Assembly (NCBI GenBank): GCA_038233215.1
Contig: JBBSML010000015.1
Coordinates: 1-59,171, forward strand
Length of the DNA stretch: 59,171 bases
Direction: 5' to 3'
Source: JACDBZ01 sp038233215
GTDB taxonomy: Bacteria; Chloroflexota; Limnocylindria; QHBO01
A model generated the notes under the pieces. That model ran no database searches. It was not told where the DNA came from and saw nothing but the letters and a program-made list of their open reading frames with translations. This document shows positions 42,422-50,870 of the stretch, in pieces (position 1 is the first letter of the stretch; each line of letters opens with the position of its first letter). Both the position numbers and the translations under genes were made by a program.

Positions 42422-43186
42422 TCAGGCCAGCTTTTCGCGGTCGCCCGTCTCGTAGGACTCGTTGATTGCCTCCGCCGTATCAAATGCGGCCTGATCTGCC
42501 GCTTCACCGGTGGCCGCTCCCGTGTCGGCGGCTGCCTCCTGGATGCTCCCGGACGGATCAGCGAACGCGTCGGTTCGACTACCGTTGGTCGCCTGATCAC
42601 GCTGGAACATCGGAACCCAGTCCGCATCCTTGGCGCGGGCGCTGATCTCAGATCGCACCTCGTCTGCCTTCGTCCCGAGCTCGCGCCGCATCTCGCTGCC
42701 TCGCTTCGGGGTCGTGAGAAGGGCAGCAATGGCGCCCGCGGCGGCGCCGATCAGCAGCCCGATGAAGAAGACGCCCCAATGGCGTTCCTCACGCTGTCGC
42801 AGGCCGAGGCGTGCCGCCGCAGAATCAACCAGCTCGCGGCCGACAGGGACCGCGGCACCAGCAGCACCGATCGCCACGGTCCGCTTCTTCCAGAGGTCGC
42901 GGAACATGGGGCGCAGTGACGACTTCCAGGTCTGATCCGACCAGCGGGCCGCGTCATCGCCGGCGCGCGAAACAAGCTTGGCGGCGTCGCGCCGCAGCGG
43001 CTTGGTGTCGCGCCAGAGGTCAGAGGCAAGATCGCCCACGTCAGCACCGCGGTCGGCGATTGTGCCGCCGACATCTTGGCCGCGCCTGGAAACTTCCTGG
43101 GTGAACTTCGCGTCAGCGACGCGGTCAATTAATGATCTGATTGTTTCGGCGACATCGTCGGCCGCAGATGCCGGGCTTGTCGGCAT
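42422..43186 (-). CDS. YtxH-domain protein with helical N-terminal half
   Basis: 254 residues. Residues 1-115 are charged and helical (RVADAKFTQEVSRRGQDVGG, DLWRDTKPLRRDAAKLVSRAG). A hydrophobic YtxH segment at about 138-160 (WGVFFIGLLIGAAAGAIAALLTTPKRG) is followed by RRELGTKADEVRSEISARAKD and an acidic Ala-rich tail. The GG-containing helix ending LTTPKRG is the family signature, as in the small protein at 4107. The role is unknown; stress-related in Bacillus. The intergenic region upstream contains CCGAAATTCGG at 43206-43216. Confidence 0.75.
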   Translation of the reverse strand: MPTSPASAADDVAETIRSLIDRVADAKFTQEVSRRGQDVGGTIADRGADVGDLASDLWRDTKPLRRDAAKLVSRAGDDAARWSDQTWKSSLRPMFRDLWKKRTVAIGAAGAAVPVGRELVDSAAARLGLRQREERHWGVFFIGLLIGAAAGAIAALLTTPKRGSEMRRELGTKADEVRSEISARAKDADWVPMFQRDQATNGSRTDAFADPSGSIQEAAADTGAATGEAADQAAFDTAEAINESYETGDREKLA

Positions 43187-43205
43187 GGTTTCCTCCTATG
43201 GTTCG

Positions 43206-43216
43206 CCGAAATTCGG
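43206..43216. promoter_or_regulatory. CCGAA-A-TTCGG palindrome in a divergent promoter region
   Basis: A perfect 11-base palindrome between the ytxH-like gene (start 43186) and holB (start 43270). It is similar in plan to the CCGATATTTCGG site at 7083-7094. Confidence 0.45.
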
Positions 43217-43257
43217 TGCACGAAGTATGCCATCGGCCCCGGCGACGTGACCGAACC

Positions 43258-43263
43258 TATACT
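43258..43263 (+). promoter_or_regulatory. TATACT, -10 box for a leaderless holB transcript
   Basis: Five of six bases match TATAAT. It ends six bases before the GTG at 43270, and no Shine-Dalgarno precedes that start. Confidence 0.5.
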
Positions 43264-43269
43264 CGGTCG

Positions 43270-44379
43270 GTGAGTGATCCCTCGCCCCACGGCGGCTTTC
43301 AGAGCCTCGGGCAGCCCATCGCGCGGCGGATCGCGCGACAGGCCGTCGAACCGGGTCATGCCGGCCGAACGCTGCTCGTGCATGGCCCCCCCGGATCCGC
43401 CAAAGCAGCGTTCGTGGATGACCTTCTGGCGCTTCTGTTTTGTGCTGAGGCCGATCGGTTCAACCGTCCGTGCAACGCATGCCGTGGCTGTCGACACGCA
43501 CGCGCACGGACGCATCCGGACCTCGTCGCAGGCTCGCCGGAGACCTGGCGGGAGCGGCGCTCATCCGGGGAGAGCGTCGTGGCTGCCGCGCGCCGTTGGC
43601 TGCTCGATGCTGCTGGGGCACCCGTCGTGGCGGACCGACGCGTCGTCCTCATCGAGCACGCCGACCGCGCCAACGAGCAGACGCAGAACGCACTCCTCAA
43701 GACGTTAGAAGAGCCTACCGACCGCCACACCTTCATCCTCGTCGCCGATGAGCCCGGGGGGCTGCTCTCGACCATCCGGTCGCGCTGCCAGCCACTCCGC
43801 ATAGGTGCGGTCCCGCATGAGGAGTTGGTGGCATACCTCATGGACGCTCGACGTCTGCCAGTCGACCAGGCGGACGCACTCGCCCGGATCGCCAACGGAC
43901 TGACGGACACGGCGCTCTCGTACGCGGATGACGGCGAGCTTCTGACCCGGAGACGACGAGTGCAGGCGGAGCTCCTCTCGCTGCTCGAACGCGGGCGCGC
44001 CGACCGTTTTGGTTCCGTCCGCGACCTGCTCGATGAGACCGTACGGGTCATGCCGGCCGCCGCGGTCCAGGCGGACGAGGATGCGCGAACGCCGGCTGCG
44101 GTCCAGCGCCAGGCCGCGACGTGGCTTGTCGAGGTCTGGCTCTCGCTGACCCGCGATCTCCTTGTAGCCGCGGTCGGTCGCGCGGACCTGGCTCCGAGCC
44201 GAGAGCTGGCGCCAGAGCTCAGCGGGCTCGCCGAGCGCATCGGTGCAGCGCCGCTCGTCCGGATAGCCGCCCTCCTCGAACGAATTCACGGAGGGTTGAG
44301 TGAATCCGCCGCGCCGAAGCTTGCGCTCGAGGCTGCCATGCTCGCCTGGCCGATGCTGACGGGGCCGCGGGATCGATGA
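43270..44379 (+). CDS. holB: DNA polymerase III delta-prime subunit
   Basis: 369 residues from GTG 43270. The clamp-loader AAA+ fold: HGPPGSAKAAFVDDLLALLFC (a degenerate Walker A, as is normal for delta prime, which does not hydrolyse ATP), the zinc ribbon C...CNACRGC..., VVLIEHADRANEQTQNALLKTLEEP and the SRC motif in TIRSRCQPLRI. It loads the sliding clamp with delta and gamma/tau at replication forks. It overlaps acyP by four bases. The frame upstream of 43270 is open but lies in the divergent promoter. Confidence 0.93.
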   Translation: MSDPSPHGGFQSLGQPIARRIARQAVEPGHAGRTLLVHGPPGSAKAAFVDDLLALLFCAEADRFNRPCNACRGCRHARARTHPDLVAGSPETWRERRSSGESVVAAARRWLLDAAGAPVVADRRVVLIEHADRANEQTQNALLKTLEEPTDRHTFILVADEPGGLLSTIRSRCQPLRIGAVPHEELVAYLMDARRLPVDQADALARIANGLTDTALSYADDGELLTRRRRVQAELLSLLERGRADRFGSVRDLLDETVRVMPAAAVQADEDARTPAAVQRQAATWLVEVWLSLTRDLLVAAVGRADLAPSRELAPELSGLAERIGAAPLVRIAALLERIHGGLSESAAPKLALEAAMLAWPMLTGPRDR

Positions 44380-44660
44380 GCAGGAAGCGGCTGACGGCCC
44401 GGGTCGTGGGCCGCGTCCAGGGCGTCGGCTTCCGGTGGTGGGTGCGTCGTCAGGCTGATCGGCTTGGCGTGGTCGGATGGGTCATGAATGCCGAAGACGA
44501 GCGTTCGGTCGATGTCGTCGCCGAGGGAGAATCCGCCGCGCTGGCAGAGTTCGAACGAATGCTGCACGCTGGCCCGTCAGGAGCAATGGTCGAGTCGGTC
44601 GAGGTACGCCGGGGTCCGGCGAGCGGCGAGTTCGACCGCTTCGGGATCGTCCGGCCATGA
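44376..44660 (+). CDS. acyP: Acylphosphatase
   Basis: 94 residues, full length. GRVQGVGFRWWVRRQADRLGVVGWVMN contains the phosphate-binding loop and catalytic arginine, followed by the catalytic asparagine in GWVMN; the end has VRRGPASGEFDRFGIV. It hydrolyses acyl phosphates in the cytoplasm. It overlaps holB by four bases. Confidence 0.94.
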   Translation: MSRKRLTARVVGRVQGVGFRWWVRRQADRLGVVGWVMNAEDERSVDVVAEGESAALAEFERMLHAGPSGAMVESVEVRRGPASGEFDRFGIVRP

Positions 44661-44762
44661 ACTTGCGTGTGATCGCCCGGCGTCCGGCGGCGAACGCGTC
44701 CCCAGCGCATCGCGCTCGATTGTGCCGACGCGGTCCTGTGAACACCTTCAACGAGGCATCGA

Positions 44763-45680
44763 GTGACGCGACGACCAATATTGCTCCTGGTCAACCCGGT
44801 TTCCGGCGGGAAGCCCGGTTCAGGCCCCGGACTGAGCGACGATGTCGCGCTGCTCACTGCCGATGCGCTCCGGGACGCGCTCACCGGTCGCGGGCTGGAG
44901 GTCAGTCACCGCGAGCTCGCCGAGGGCGACGACCTCGCCGAATTGGCGATCCACGGCGCAAACACCGGGCATGACGTGGTGGTGGCCGGCGGCGATGGGA
45001 CGGTCAGCATCGCAGCCACGGCGCTGGTCGACCACGAGTCGGCCACGCTCGGCATCCTGGCCATGGGCAGCTACAACAACATGGCGCGCGGCTTCGGCAT
45101 CCCGGCCACGCTCGACGAGGCGCTTGACGTCATCGCCGCGGGCAATGCCATCCACATCGACGCCGGCTGGGTGGTGCGCGATGGTGATGGAGGCCGCCCG
45201 TTCTTCGAGGCGGCAGGAATCGGCGTCGCCGCGGTCGGGTTCCTGGCCATCGAGCTAGCGGAGCGGCGAGGATGGTGGCGCGCCCTGCGCGGGTTCCTGC
45301 GAGGGTTGCGGCTGCGCAAGACGCCGATGCGAATCACGCTCGACGGTGTCGCCTATCGGACCGGCAGCCCGGCCGTCACCGTGAGCAACGGGCCGTACCA
45401 CGGCGCGGGATTCGCATTGTCCGCCGACGCGGACCCGACCGACGGCATGTTCGAGGTGGCGGTCTTCCACGGCATGACCCGCATCGAGGTCATTCGCCAT
45501 TTCCTTGCGATCGCACGTCGCAAGCAGCGGCGCGAGCCGCGTATTGGCCACTACCGCGCAAAGCGGGTCACCATCGAAGGCGTCCGACGCGCCCTGCCCG
45601 CCCATGCCGACGGCGTCAGCATCGGGCTGACGCCGGTGACCTTCGAGGTTCGTCCGGGCGCCCTGCGCGTCTACCGCTAG
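44763..45680 (+). CDS. Diacylglycerol kinase-family lipid kinase (YegS/DgkB type)
   Basis: 305 residues from GTG 44763. DAGK catalytic domain: LLLVNPVSGG, the nucleotide loop HDVVVAGGDGTVS and LGILAMGSYNNMARGFGIP, replacing the usual L-G-x-x-P-x-GT-x-N-D-x-A-R. The C-terminal beta-domain has ITLDGVAYRTGSPAVTVSNGP and HADGVSIG. Members phosphorylate diacylglycerol or related lipids at the membrane. Substitution of P-x-G-T by M-G-S-Y in the substrate loop is unusual and may change specificity. No adjacent lipid genes. Confidence 0.88.
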   Translation: MTRRPILLLVNPVSGGKPGSGPGLSDDVALLTADALRDALTGRGLEVSHRELAEGDDLAELAIHGANTGHDVVVAGGDGTVSIAATALVDHESATLGILAMGSYNNMARGFGIPATLDEALDVIAAGNAIHIDAGWVVRDGDGGRPFFEAAGIGVAAVGFLAIELAERRGWWRALRGFLRGLRLRKTPMRITLDGVAYRTGSPAVTVSNGPYHGAGFALSADADPTDGMFEVAVFHGMTRIEVIRHFLAIARRKQRREPRIGHYRAKRVTIEGVRRALPAHADGVSIGLTPVTFEVRPGALRVYR

Positions 45681-46696
45681 AGGCTCAGCGTCGGACGGAA
45701 GAGGCGGTCGTGGGTGGCGAGGGCGTATCGGTCCGTCATGCCGGCGATGTAGTCGGCCGCCTGCGTCTGCGCTGACGCCTCGTCCTGGCGATAGGTGTCG
45801 GGGATCTTCTCGGGATGCTCGAGATGCCAGTCCATCAGGTCGCGGATGATTGCCACCGCGCGGCGCTGCTGGCGGAGCTGCTCGGCCGATTGGTAGACGT
45901 GCTCGAACATGAAATCGCGAAGCAGGTTCATGACTGCGAGCGTGTCGCCGTCCATGCGCACCGCTCCGGTGTGCAGCGACTCGTCGATGACCGCGTTGAC
46001 CATCGTGTGCACCCAGGCCCTGCCCGGTTCACCGAAGCGCTCCAGTACCGGCACCGGGAACGCCTCGCGGCGCAGGGTGCCGGCCCGGAGCGCGTCGAGC
46101 GCGTCGTGCGCGAGGTACGCGATTCGATCGGCGAATCTGACACAGTAGGCCTCCGGGGTGGCCGGTGGTGGTTCGATCTTCCACGAGTGTGCGCGGATGC
46201 CATCTCGCACCTCCCAGGTCAGGTTCGCGTCCTCGAGGACCTCGTAGACCCGGACGCTCTGCGCCGCGTGATGCCACTCCTCGGGCGTGAAATAGGGGCT
46301 GAGGGCATCCTCGCCGGTGTGGCCGAATGGCGAGTGGCCTACGTCGTGTCCCAGGGCGATCGCCTCGGCCAGCGGCTCGTTCAGGCTCAGTGCGCTCGCC
46401 AGCGCCCGGGCAACCTGGGTGACCTGCATGGTGTGCGTCAGGCGCGTGACGAAATGATCACCCTCCGGGTTGAGAAAGACCTGCGTCTTGTGCTTCAGCC
46501 GGCGGAAGGCCTTCGAATGGATGATCCGATCCCGATCCCGCTCGAACGCCGTCCTGAATTCGTCCCGCTCCTCGAGATGTTGTCGGCCCCTCGACGCCGC
46601 GGAACGGGTCGCCGATGGACTGAGCCGTTCCTCGTCCGCCTCCCGTGCGGCCCGGTCGCGACGGCGCAGCTGGGCCGGCCCGCTGATCTCCTGCAT
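45677..46696 (-). CDS. dgt: dGTPase-like deoxynucleoside triphosphate triphosphohydrolase
   Basis: 339 residues from ATG 46696. HD-domain: FRTAFERDRDRIIHSKAFRRLKHKTQVF, THTMQVTQVARALA (first His), AIALGHDVGHSPFGHTGE (His-Asp and second His pair), and FADRIAYLAHDALDAL (last Asp). These motifs are the standard set for the Dgt type 2 group, which hydrolyses dGTP or other dNTPs to the deoxynucleoside and triphosphate. It converges with the lipid kinase, overlapping its stop by four bases. Two dispersed palindromes lie upstream. Confidence 0.93.
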   Translation of the reverse strand: MQEISGPAQLRRRDRAAREADEERLSPSATRSAASRGRQHLEERDEFRTAFERDRDRIIHSKAFRRLKHKTQVFLNPEGDHFVTRLTHTMQVTQVARALASALSLNEPLAEAIALGHDVGHSPFGHTGEDALSPYFTPEEWHHAAQSVRVYEVLEDANLTWEVRDGIRAHSWKIEPPPATPEAYCVRFADRIAYLAHDALDALRAGTLRREAFPVPVLERFGEPGRAWVHTMVNAVIDESLHTGAVRMDGDTLAVMNLLRDFMFEHVYQSAEQLRQQRRAVAIIRDLMDWHLEHPEKIPDTYRQDEASAQTQAADYIAGMTDRYALATHDRLFRPTLSL

Positions 46697-46730
46697 GGAC
46701 CGATCATGCCACTTGCCCGGGAATCGCCAC

Positions 46731-46850
46731 TGCCGATAGATCGGGCACTGCGACACACGGATGCGTCGTCACGTGCACCGATGCTCCATCCATCGGGCTG
46801 GGCGGCGCATGCCCTGCTCGTTGCGCGCGGGACTGCCCGATAGATGGGCA
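46731..46850. repeat. Best-preserved dispersed palindromes, upstream of dgt
   Basis: TGCCGATAGATCGGGCA at 46731-46747 and CTGCCCGATAGATGGGCA at 46833-46850 define the consensus TGCCCGATAGATCGGGCA. A weaker member, CTCCATCCATCGGGCTG, is at 46784-46800, and CACGTGCACCGATG at 46769-46782 partly matches the other family from HTH locus 1. Spacing of the centres is about 50 bases, as at 5313-5432. The 171-base gap holds no gene. Confidence 0.7.
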
Positions 46851-46867
46851 TCGGATCGGGAGCATCG

Positions 46868-47743
46868 TCATGCGCCGTGGTACGGCGCGGCGAAGGTTGG
46901 CTCCGCGAGCACTTCGCCGCTGACGTGCTTCGCGTCGGAGCCCGCGATGATTCGTCGTCGGACCCACCCGGAGATGATGTCGATCAGGATCGTGGCAACG
47001 ATGACCACGATGATGGCGACGCCGGCCTTGTCGTAGCGGCGGTAGTTGATCGTCTCCTGCACGATGGTGCCGATGCCGCCGGCACCGACCACGCCAAGCA
47101 CGGCGGCGGCGCGGATATTTATCTCGAACCGGTAGAGCCAGAACGCGACAATCTCTGGCAGCACCTGCGGCAGGACGCCCCAGCGCTGCACCTGCAGCGG
47201 CCGCCCGCCAGCCGCCCGCGCCGCCTCCACTGGCCCGGAGTCGATCCCCTCGACCACCTCCGCGGTCAGCTTCCCGAGCGTGCCGACCGAGTGCAACCCG
47301 ATTGCGAGCGCACCGGCCACCGGGGTGAGGCCGGCGATTGGGATGAAGACGACGATCACGAGCACGAGCTCCGGGAAAGCCCGGATGGCGTTGAGCACCT
47401 GGCGAACCACGTTCGAGGCGAGGCCACTCGACACATTTCGGGCACCCAAGAAACCGATTGGCAGCGAGATTGCCGCGCCGATGATCGTCCCGACCCACGC
47501 GATCCAGATCGAGTCGAGCATGGCCTCTCCGGCGCGGCCCAGATATGTCCAATCGGGTCCGGCTTCCAGGAACATCCGGTAGAAGAGGCGCGCGATGCCG
47601 CGCGGGACGTCGGCCAGCTCCGTCCAATCTGCCTCGATCGAGACGGCCGCCCAGATGAAGAGGAGCGCAACTGCGATGAGTGACGCGTTCCGTTTGGCGT
47701 GCGAGGGCGCGACCGGCCGCGACGCCATTGTCCTGACGCTCAC
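46868..47743 (-). CDS. phnE: Phosphonate-type ABC transporter permease, second copy
   Basis: 291 residues from GTG 47743, with GGAGG five bases upstream, overlapping the stop of the first permease (GTGA). PhnE signatures: GTIIGAAISLPIGFLGARNV, the ATPase-contact loop EAARAAGGRPLQVQRWGVLPQVLP, YRFEINIRAAAVLGVVGAGGIG and YDKAGVAIIVVIVATILIDIISGWVRRRI. Six membrane segments. Two different permease genes imply a heterodimeric channel, as in several PhnE/PtxC systems. Confidence 0.93.
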   Translation of the reverse strand: MSVRTMASRPVAPSHAKRNASLIAVALLFIWAAVSIEADWTELADVPRGIARLFYRMFLEAGPDWTYLGRAGEAMLDSIWIAWVGTIIGAAISLPIGFLGARNVSSGLASNVVRQVLNAIRAFPELVLVIVVFIPIAGLTPVAGALAIGLHSVGTLGKLTAEVVEGIDSGPVEAARAAGGRPLQVQRWGVLPQVLPEIVAFWLYRFEINIRAAAVLGVVGAGGIGTIVQETINYRRYDKAGVAIIVVIVATILIDIISGWVRRRIIAGSDAKHVSGEVLAEPTFAAPYHGA

Positions 47744-48552
47744 ACGAGCCTCCGGCGAACCCAGATCGAGAACAGCTCGATAACGAACACGAAGACGAAG
47801 AGCTCGACGATGATCACCGCCAGGTTGTCGTATCGGAAGAAGGCGCGCTGTGCATTCAGGAGCTGTCCGATGCCGCCCGCCCCGACGATGCCGATGACGG
47901 TCGAAGCGCGGATGTTGAGCTCGAAGGTGTAGAGCGAGTACGCCACATAGTTCGGCAGTATCTGCGGCATGACGGCCCACCGCGTTGTCTGGATGCGGTT
48001 GCCGCCTGCAGCTCGAGTCGCCTCGATCGGTCCCGTGTCGACGCCATCCACGGTTTCAGACAGAAGCTTTGCGACGACGCCGATATTGAAGAAGAAGAGT
48101 GCCAGCATGCCGGCGAGCGGGCCGATGCCGACTGCGGCCACGAAGATCAGGGCGTACAGGATGTCCGGAATCGCGCGAACGATGCTCAGGATGCCCCGAT
48201 CGGCCAGATAGGCAGCCAGGTTGGGGCTTGTGACCCGCGACGCCAGGAAAGAGATCGGCAGGGCTACCGCGCACCCGACGAATGCGGCGATGACGGCCAT
48301 CTGGAACGTTTCCACCATCGGCCCGAAGGTCTGCGGAACGAATGCCCAGTTCGGCTGCACGAACTCCGCCCAGATGTCGACGCCCCGACCGGCATCCTCG
48401 ATCAGGTCGCCGATGTCCAATCCGATCCCGAACTCCTCACTCAGCGCCAACCAGGTGATGACGAGGAAGGCAACCATGCCGATCGGGACGGCAAGGGATC
48501 GGGGCGGTTTGGTCGGTCGACCCGTGCGCTGGGCCTGAGGGGCCGCGGTCAT
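47740..48552 (-). CDS. phnE: Phosphonate-type ABC transporter permease, first copy
   Basis: 270 residues. FVGCAVALPISFLASRVTS, the contact loop EATRAAGGNRIQTTRWAVMPQILP, YTFELNIRASTVIGIVGAGGIGQLL and the final VIELFSIWVRRRLV. The length and helix pattern agree with PhnE. It overlaps phnC by four bases (ATGA). Confidence 0.94.
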   Translation of the reverse strand: MTAAPQAQRTGRPTKPPRSLAVPIGMVAFLVITWLALSEEFGIGLDIGDLIEDAGRGVDIWAEFVQPNWAFVPQTFGPMVETFQMAVIAAFVGCAVALPISFLASRVTSPNLAAYLADRGILSIVRAIPDILYALIFVAAVGIGPLAGMLALFFFNIGVVAKLLSETVDGVDTGPIEATRAAGGNRIQTTRWAVMPQILPNYVAYSLYTFELNIRASTVIGIVGAGGIGQLLNAQRAFFRYDNLAVIIVELFVFVFVIELFSIWVRRRLV

Positions 48553-49331
48553 GCCGGGGCGGCAGCCGGCTCGCCCAAGACGTCATCTGCGGTCAGCGAA
48601 CGTCCGTAGATGTCACGGAACACGTGCTCGTCGGCCTCGCTCCCGGGCCCGTCGTAGACGAGCCCGCCCTGCCGCATGCCGATGATGCGGTCGCCATAGA
48701 CCTTGGCCAGATCCAGGAAGTGGAGATTGACGATTGTCGTGATGCCGAGGTCGCGATTGATGCGCTGAAGATCGCGCATGACGACATGGCTGGTCGGCGG
48801 GTCGAGACTGGCGACTGGCTCGTCCGCCAGGATGATCTTCGGCTCCTGGGCCAGCGCCCGCGCAATGCCGACGCGTTGTTGCTGGCCGCCCGACAGATTG
48901 CTGGCTCGCACGTACGCTTTCTCGACGATGTCGACCCGCTCGAGGGCCTGCATCGCGATCTCCACGTCCTGCTCGCGGTACCAGCCGAGGACCGAACGCA
49001 TTGTGCCGGCATCGTGGAGACGTCCCATGAGAACGTTGTTGAGCACCGAGGTGCGCTTCACGAGGTTGAAGGTCTGGAAGATCATTCCGATCTTCGATCG
49101 GATCTCGCGCAGTTGCTTCGGCCGTGCGTGCCGAACGCTCACGCCGTCGATGGTGAGGTCACCACTCGTGAGCGGGACGAGCCCGTTGATCGCTCGAATC
49201 AGCGTTGACTTACCGGCGCCGGACAAGCCCACGATAACCATCATCTGGCCATCGGGAATCTCCAGGGTGAGATCCGTCAGCGCCCGGACGCCGCCGGGGT
49301 AGACGACGGACGCATTGTCGAATCGAATCAT
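48549..49331 (-). CDS. phnC: Phosphonate-type ABC transporter ATPase
   Basis: 260 residues. Walker A GLSGAGKSTLIRAINGLV, Q-loop IGMIFQTFNLVKRTSVLNNVLMGRL, which is specific to PhnC, signature NLSGGQQQRVGIARALAQ, Walker B IILADEPVASLDPPTS and the switch in TIVNLHFLDLA. Powers import by the two PhnE subunits. Starts 55 bases after the end of phnD, with a large stem-loop between. Confidence 0.95.
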   Translation of the reverse strand: MIRFDNASVVYPGGVRALTDLTLEIPDGQMMVIVGLSGAGKSTLIRAINGLVPLTSGDLTIDGVSVRHARPKQLREIRSKIGMIFQTFNLVKRTSVLNNVLMGRLHDAGTMRSVLGWYREQDVEIAMQALERVDIVEKAYVRASNLSGGQQQRVGIARALAQEPKIILADEPVASLDPPTSHVVMRDLQRINRDLGITTIVNLHFLDLAKVYGDRIIGMRQGGLVYDGPGSEADEHVFRDIYGRSLTADDVLGEPAAAPA

Positions 49332-49345
49332 GGTGGGGGACAGTT

Positions 49346-49380
49346 GGGGAGGGGCGATGGTCGATTGTCCGCCCCTCCCC
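49346..49380 (-). terminator. Stem-loop between phnD and phnC
   Basis: GGGGAGGGGCG and CGCCCCTCCCC pair perfectly over 11 bases with a 13-base loop. No U-run follows, so partial termination or protection of phnD mRNA is more likely than full termination. Confidence 0.65.
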
Positions 49381-49386
49381 GTCTAC

Positions 49387-50415
49387 TCAGTCGCCTTCGA
49401 TGCCGAGCTCGGCCGCAGCATCCTCGACGATGGTGAAGGCTTCCTGGTCCGCTTCCACGAGACCGGTGATCTCGTAGATCGCCTCCAGCGTCGCCTGGCC
49501 GTCCTCGGTCCCGGCGTAGTCGAGCAGAGCCTGCTTGATCTGCTCCTTGAGCTCGTCAGGCAGGTCGCCCGAGACAGCCCAGCCGTCGTTCGGGATCTCG
49601 GGACCATAGGCAAACACGACGACATTGCTGGCCACGTCGCAGTCGGTTTCGGCCGCACCGCGCGCGTCATCGAACGCGACCCCAACCTCGGCATCGCCCT
49701 CGCAGACGGCGACCACCGAGGAGTCGTGGCCGCCGGCAAAGATAGGATCAATGCCGGTCTCGTAGTCGATCCCCGCCTCGTTCAGGATCGTGGCCGGGAA
49801 GATATATCCCGAAGCCGAGGCGGCCTCCACAAAGCTGAAGGTTGTTCCTTCCTCGATCTCGGAGACCTTCTCGAGGCCGACGGGTCCGGTGTCTGCGTCG
49901 GCGGTGCCGTTGCAGTTCAACCACCCGTCCTCGACCTCGACCGGCTCGTCATCACAGTACTTGTCCGGATTGTTGGTCATGAACTGCGTGTGATACGTGG
50001 CGCTGCCAAATCGCTCCGACTGGAGAATGATCTCGGCATTGGCGCGATCACGTGCCTGGAGCAGGGAGAATGGACCGAAGGCGCCGATCTGCGCCTGGCC
50101 CGTCTCCATGGCCGTGACCAGACCGGTGTAGTCGGTGGAGACGACGCCATCGACGGGGATGCCGAGTGCCTCTTCCAATGCATCGGCGACAGGCTGGATC
50201 GTATCGACCAGGGCGTCCGCCTCACGCGAAGGCACGAAGCCGATGACGAGCTCCTCCGGCATCTCGGCCGCCTGGCTTTCAGGAGCCTGGCTCTCGGGTG
50301 CGTCACGTTTAGGTGCGTCACTTTCACCGGTGCCGGGGGTCGCCCCGCCGCCGGTGCAGGCCGTCGCGAACATGATGATCGCGAAGAGCACTGCCATTAC
50401 TCGCAGATACTTCAA
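49387..50415 (-). CDS. phnD: Phosphonate/phosphite-type binding lipoprotein
   Basis: 342 residues from TTG 50415. The signal LKYLRVMAVLFAIIMFATACTGG has the lipobox A-T-A-C. A Ser/Glu/Pro/Ala linker with repeated APESQA follows. The binding domain: LVIGFVPSREADALVDTIQPVADALEEALG, the anion-binding loop region STDYTGLVTAMETGQAQIGAFGPFSLL, and SEIEEGTTFSFVEAASASGYIFP; S-A-S-G-Y is the characteristic PhnD site. It may bind phosphonate, phosphite, hypophosphite or phosphate. There is no C-P lyase or ptxD beside the operon. The ribosome site is within a GGA microsatellite (50421-50437). Confidence 0.92.
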   Translation of the reverse strand: MKYLRVMAVLFAIIMFATACTGGGATPGTGESDAPKRDAPESQAPESQAAEMPEELVIGFVPSREADALVDTIQPVADALEEALGIPVDGVVSTDYTGLVTAMETGQAQIGAFGPFSLLQARDRANAEIILQSERFGSATYHTQFMTNNPDKYCDDEPVEVEDGWLNCNGTADADTGPVGLEKVSEIEEGTTFSFVEAASASGYIFPATILNEAGIDYETGIDPIFAGGHDSSVVAVCEGDAEVGVAFDDARGAAETDCDVASNVVVFAYGPEIPNDGWAVSGDLPDELKEQIKQALLDYAGTEDGQATLEAIYEITGLVEADQEAFTIVEDAAAELGIEGD

Positions 50416-50420
50416 TGGTT

Positions 50421-50437
50421 CCTCCTCCTCCTCCTCC
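50421..50437 (-). promoter_or_regulatory. GGA-repeat Shine-Dalgarno of phnD
   Basis: Nearly six tandem GGA units (minus strand) end five bases before the TTG start. Each unit pairs with the 16S rRNA tail, so repeat number would shift the optimal spacing. Simple repeats of this kind slip during replication. Confidence 0.6.
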
Positions 50438-50516
50438 ATGGCTGCGTCATGAGATCGCGCGGCTTCTCAGCCGACCGATGGACTCCCCCCGAGACCCGAG
50501 CTTCAGGACGATCTGG

Positions 50517-50589
50517 CGCGCCGGACAGGATTCGAACCTGCGACCTTCGGCTCCGGAGGCCGACGCTCTATCCACTGAGCTACCGGCGC
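50517..50589 (-). tRNA. tRNA-Arg (anticodon CCG)
   Basis: 73 bases on the minus strand. Acceptor stem GCGCCGG/CCGGCGC, D-arm with AGCTCAGTGGATAGAGC, anticodon stem TCGGC/GCCGA with loop CTCCGGA (anticodon CCG, reading CGG), T-arm GCAGG-TTCGAAT-CCTGT. Discriminator G. The 3' CCA is not encoded in the gene. Confidence 0.95.
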
Positions 50590-50687
50590 GCGGTCTAGTT
50601 GGGTAGAGGAGCCAGTAGTGGGCCGCGGGCATGGTACACGCGGTGCCGGCCGACGTCACGGACCACGGATCCAGGAGCCGCATCAAA

Positions 50688-50870
50688 AGACGGAGGCCCC
50701 CGCCGAAGCGGGGGCCTCCATTGCTGCCGGATTCGCTAACCGCAAGGGCATCTTTCACGCACGGTTTCCCGCACTACCCTAACCCAAACCTACCCATGGC
50801 CTTGCGACCAGTAGTGAATCGCTGTGCGAACAGCACGATCAGAATAGTCCGCCGGGCCACCTGAGACAAG
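50688..50870 (-). ncRNA. Candidate structured small RNA
   Basis: Between the cyclophilin gene and tRNA-Arg, transcribed on the minus strand. A promoter-like pair TTGCTA and TCTAAA (18-base spacer) occurs around 50876-50905. The interval then offers several hairpins: GCTGT-TCGC-ACAGC, TGGTC-GCAA-GGCCA (a GNRA loop), and CGG-GAAA-CCG (another GNRA loop), ending in the strong terminator at 50692-50719 with a TTTT run. The length would be about 180 bases, near that of 6S RNA, but I cannot match it to 6S, SRP or tmRNA. No ORF is seen in this 363-base gap. Confidence 0.35.
50692..50719 (-). terminator. Intrinsic terminator after the candidate RNA
   Basis: GGAGGCCCCCGC and GCGGGGGCCTCC form a 12-base-pair stem with a four-base loop; on the minus strand GTCTTTT follows. 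It ends transcripts coming from the cyclophilin side before tRNA-Arg. Confidence 0.85.

Noticed and set aside
47743..47980. Longer second PhnE starting at 47980
   Set aside because: The added residues are antisense-like readings of the first phnE; GTG 47743 has GGAGG five bases upstream and GTGA overlap with the preceding stop.
50688..50870. tmRNA, SRP RNA or RNase P RNA
   Set aside because: None of the diagnostic strings were found: no tRNA-like end with CCA, no GGAAGGAAGCAG-type SRP loop, and no RNase P conserved boxes.
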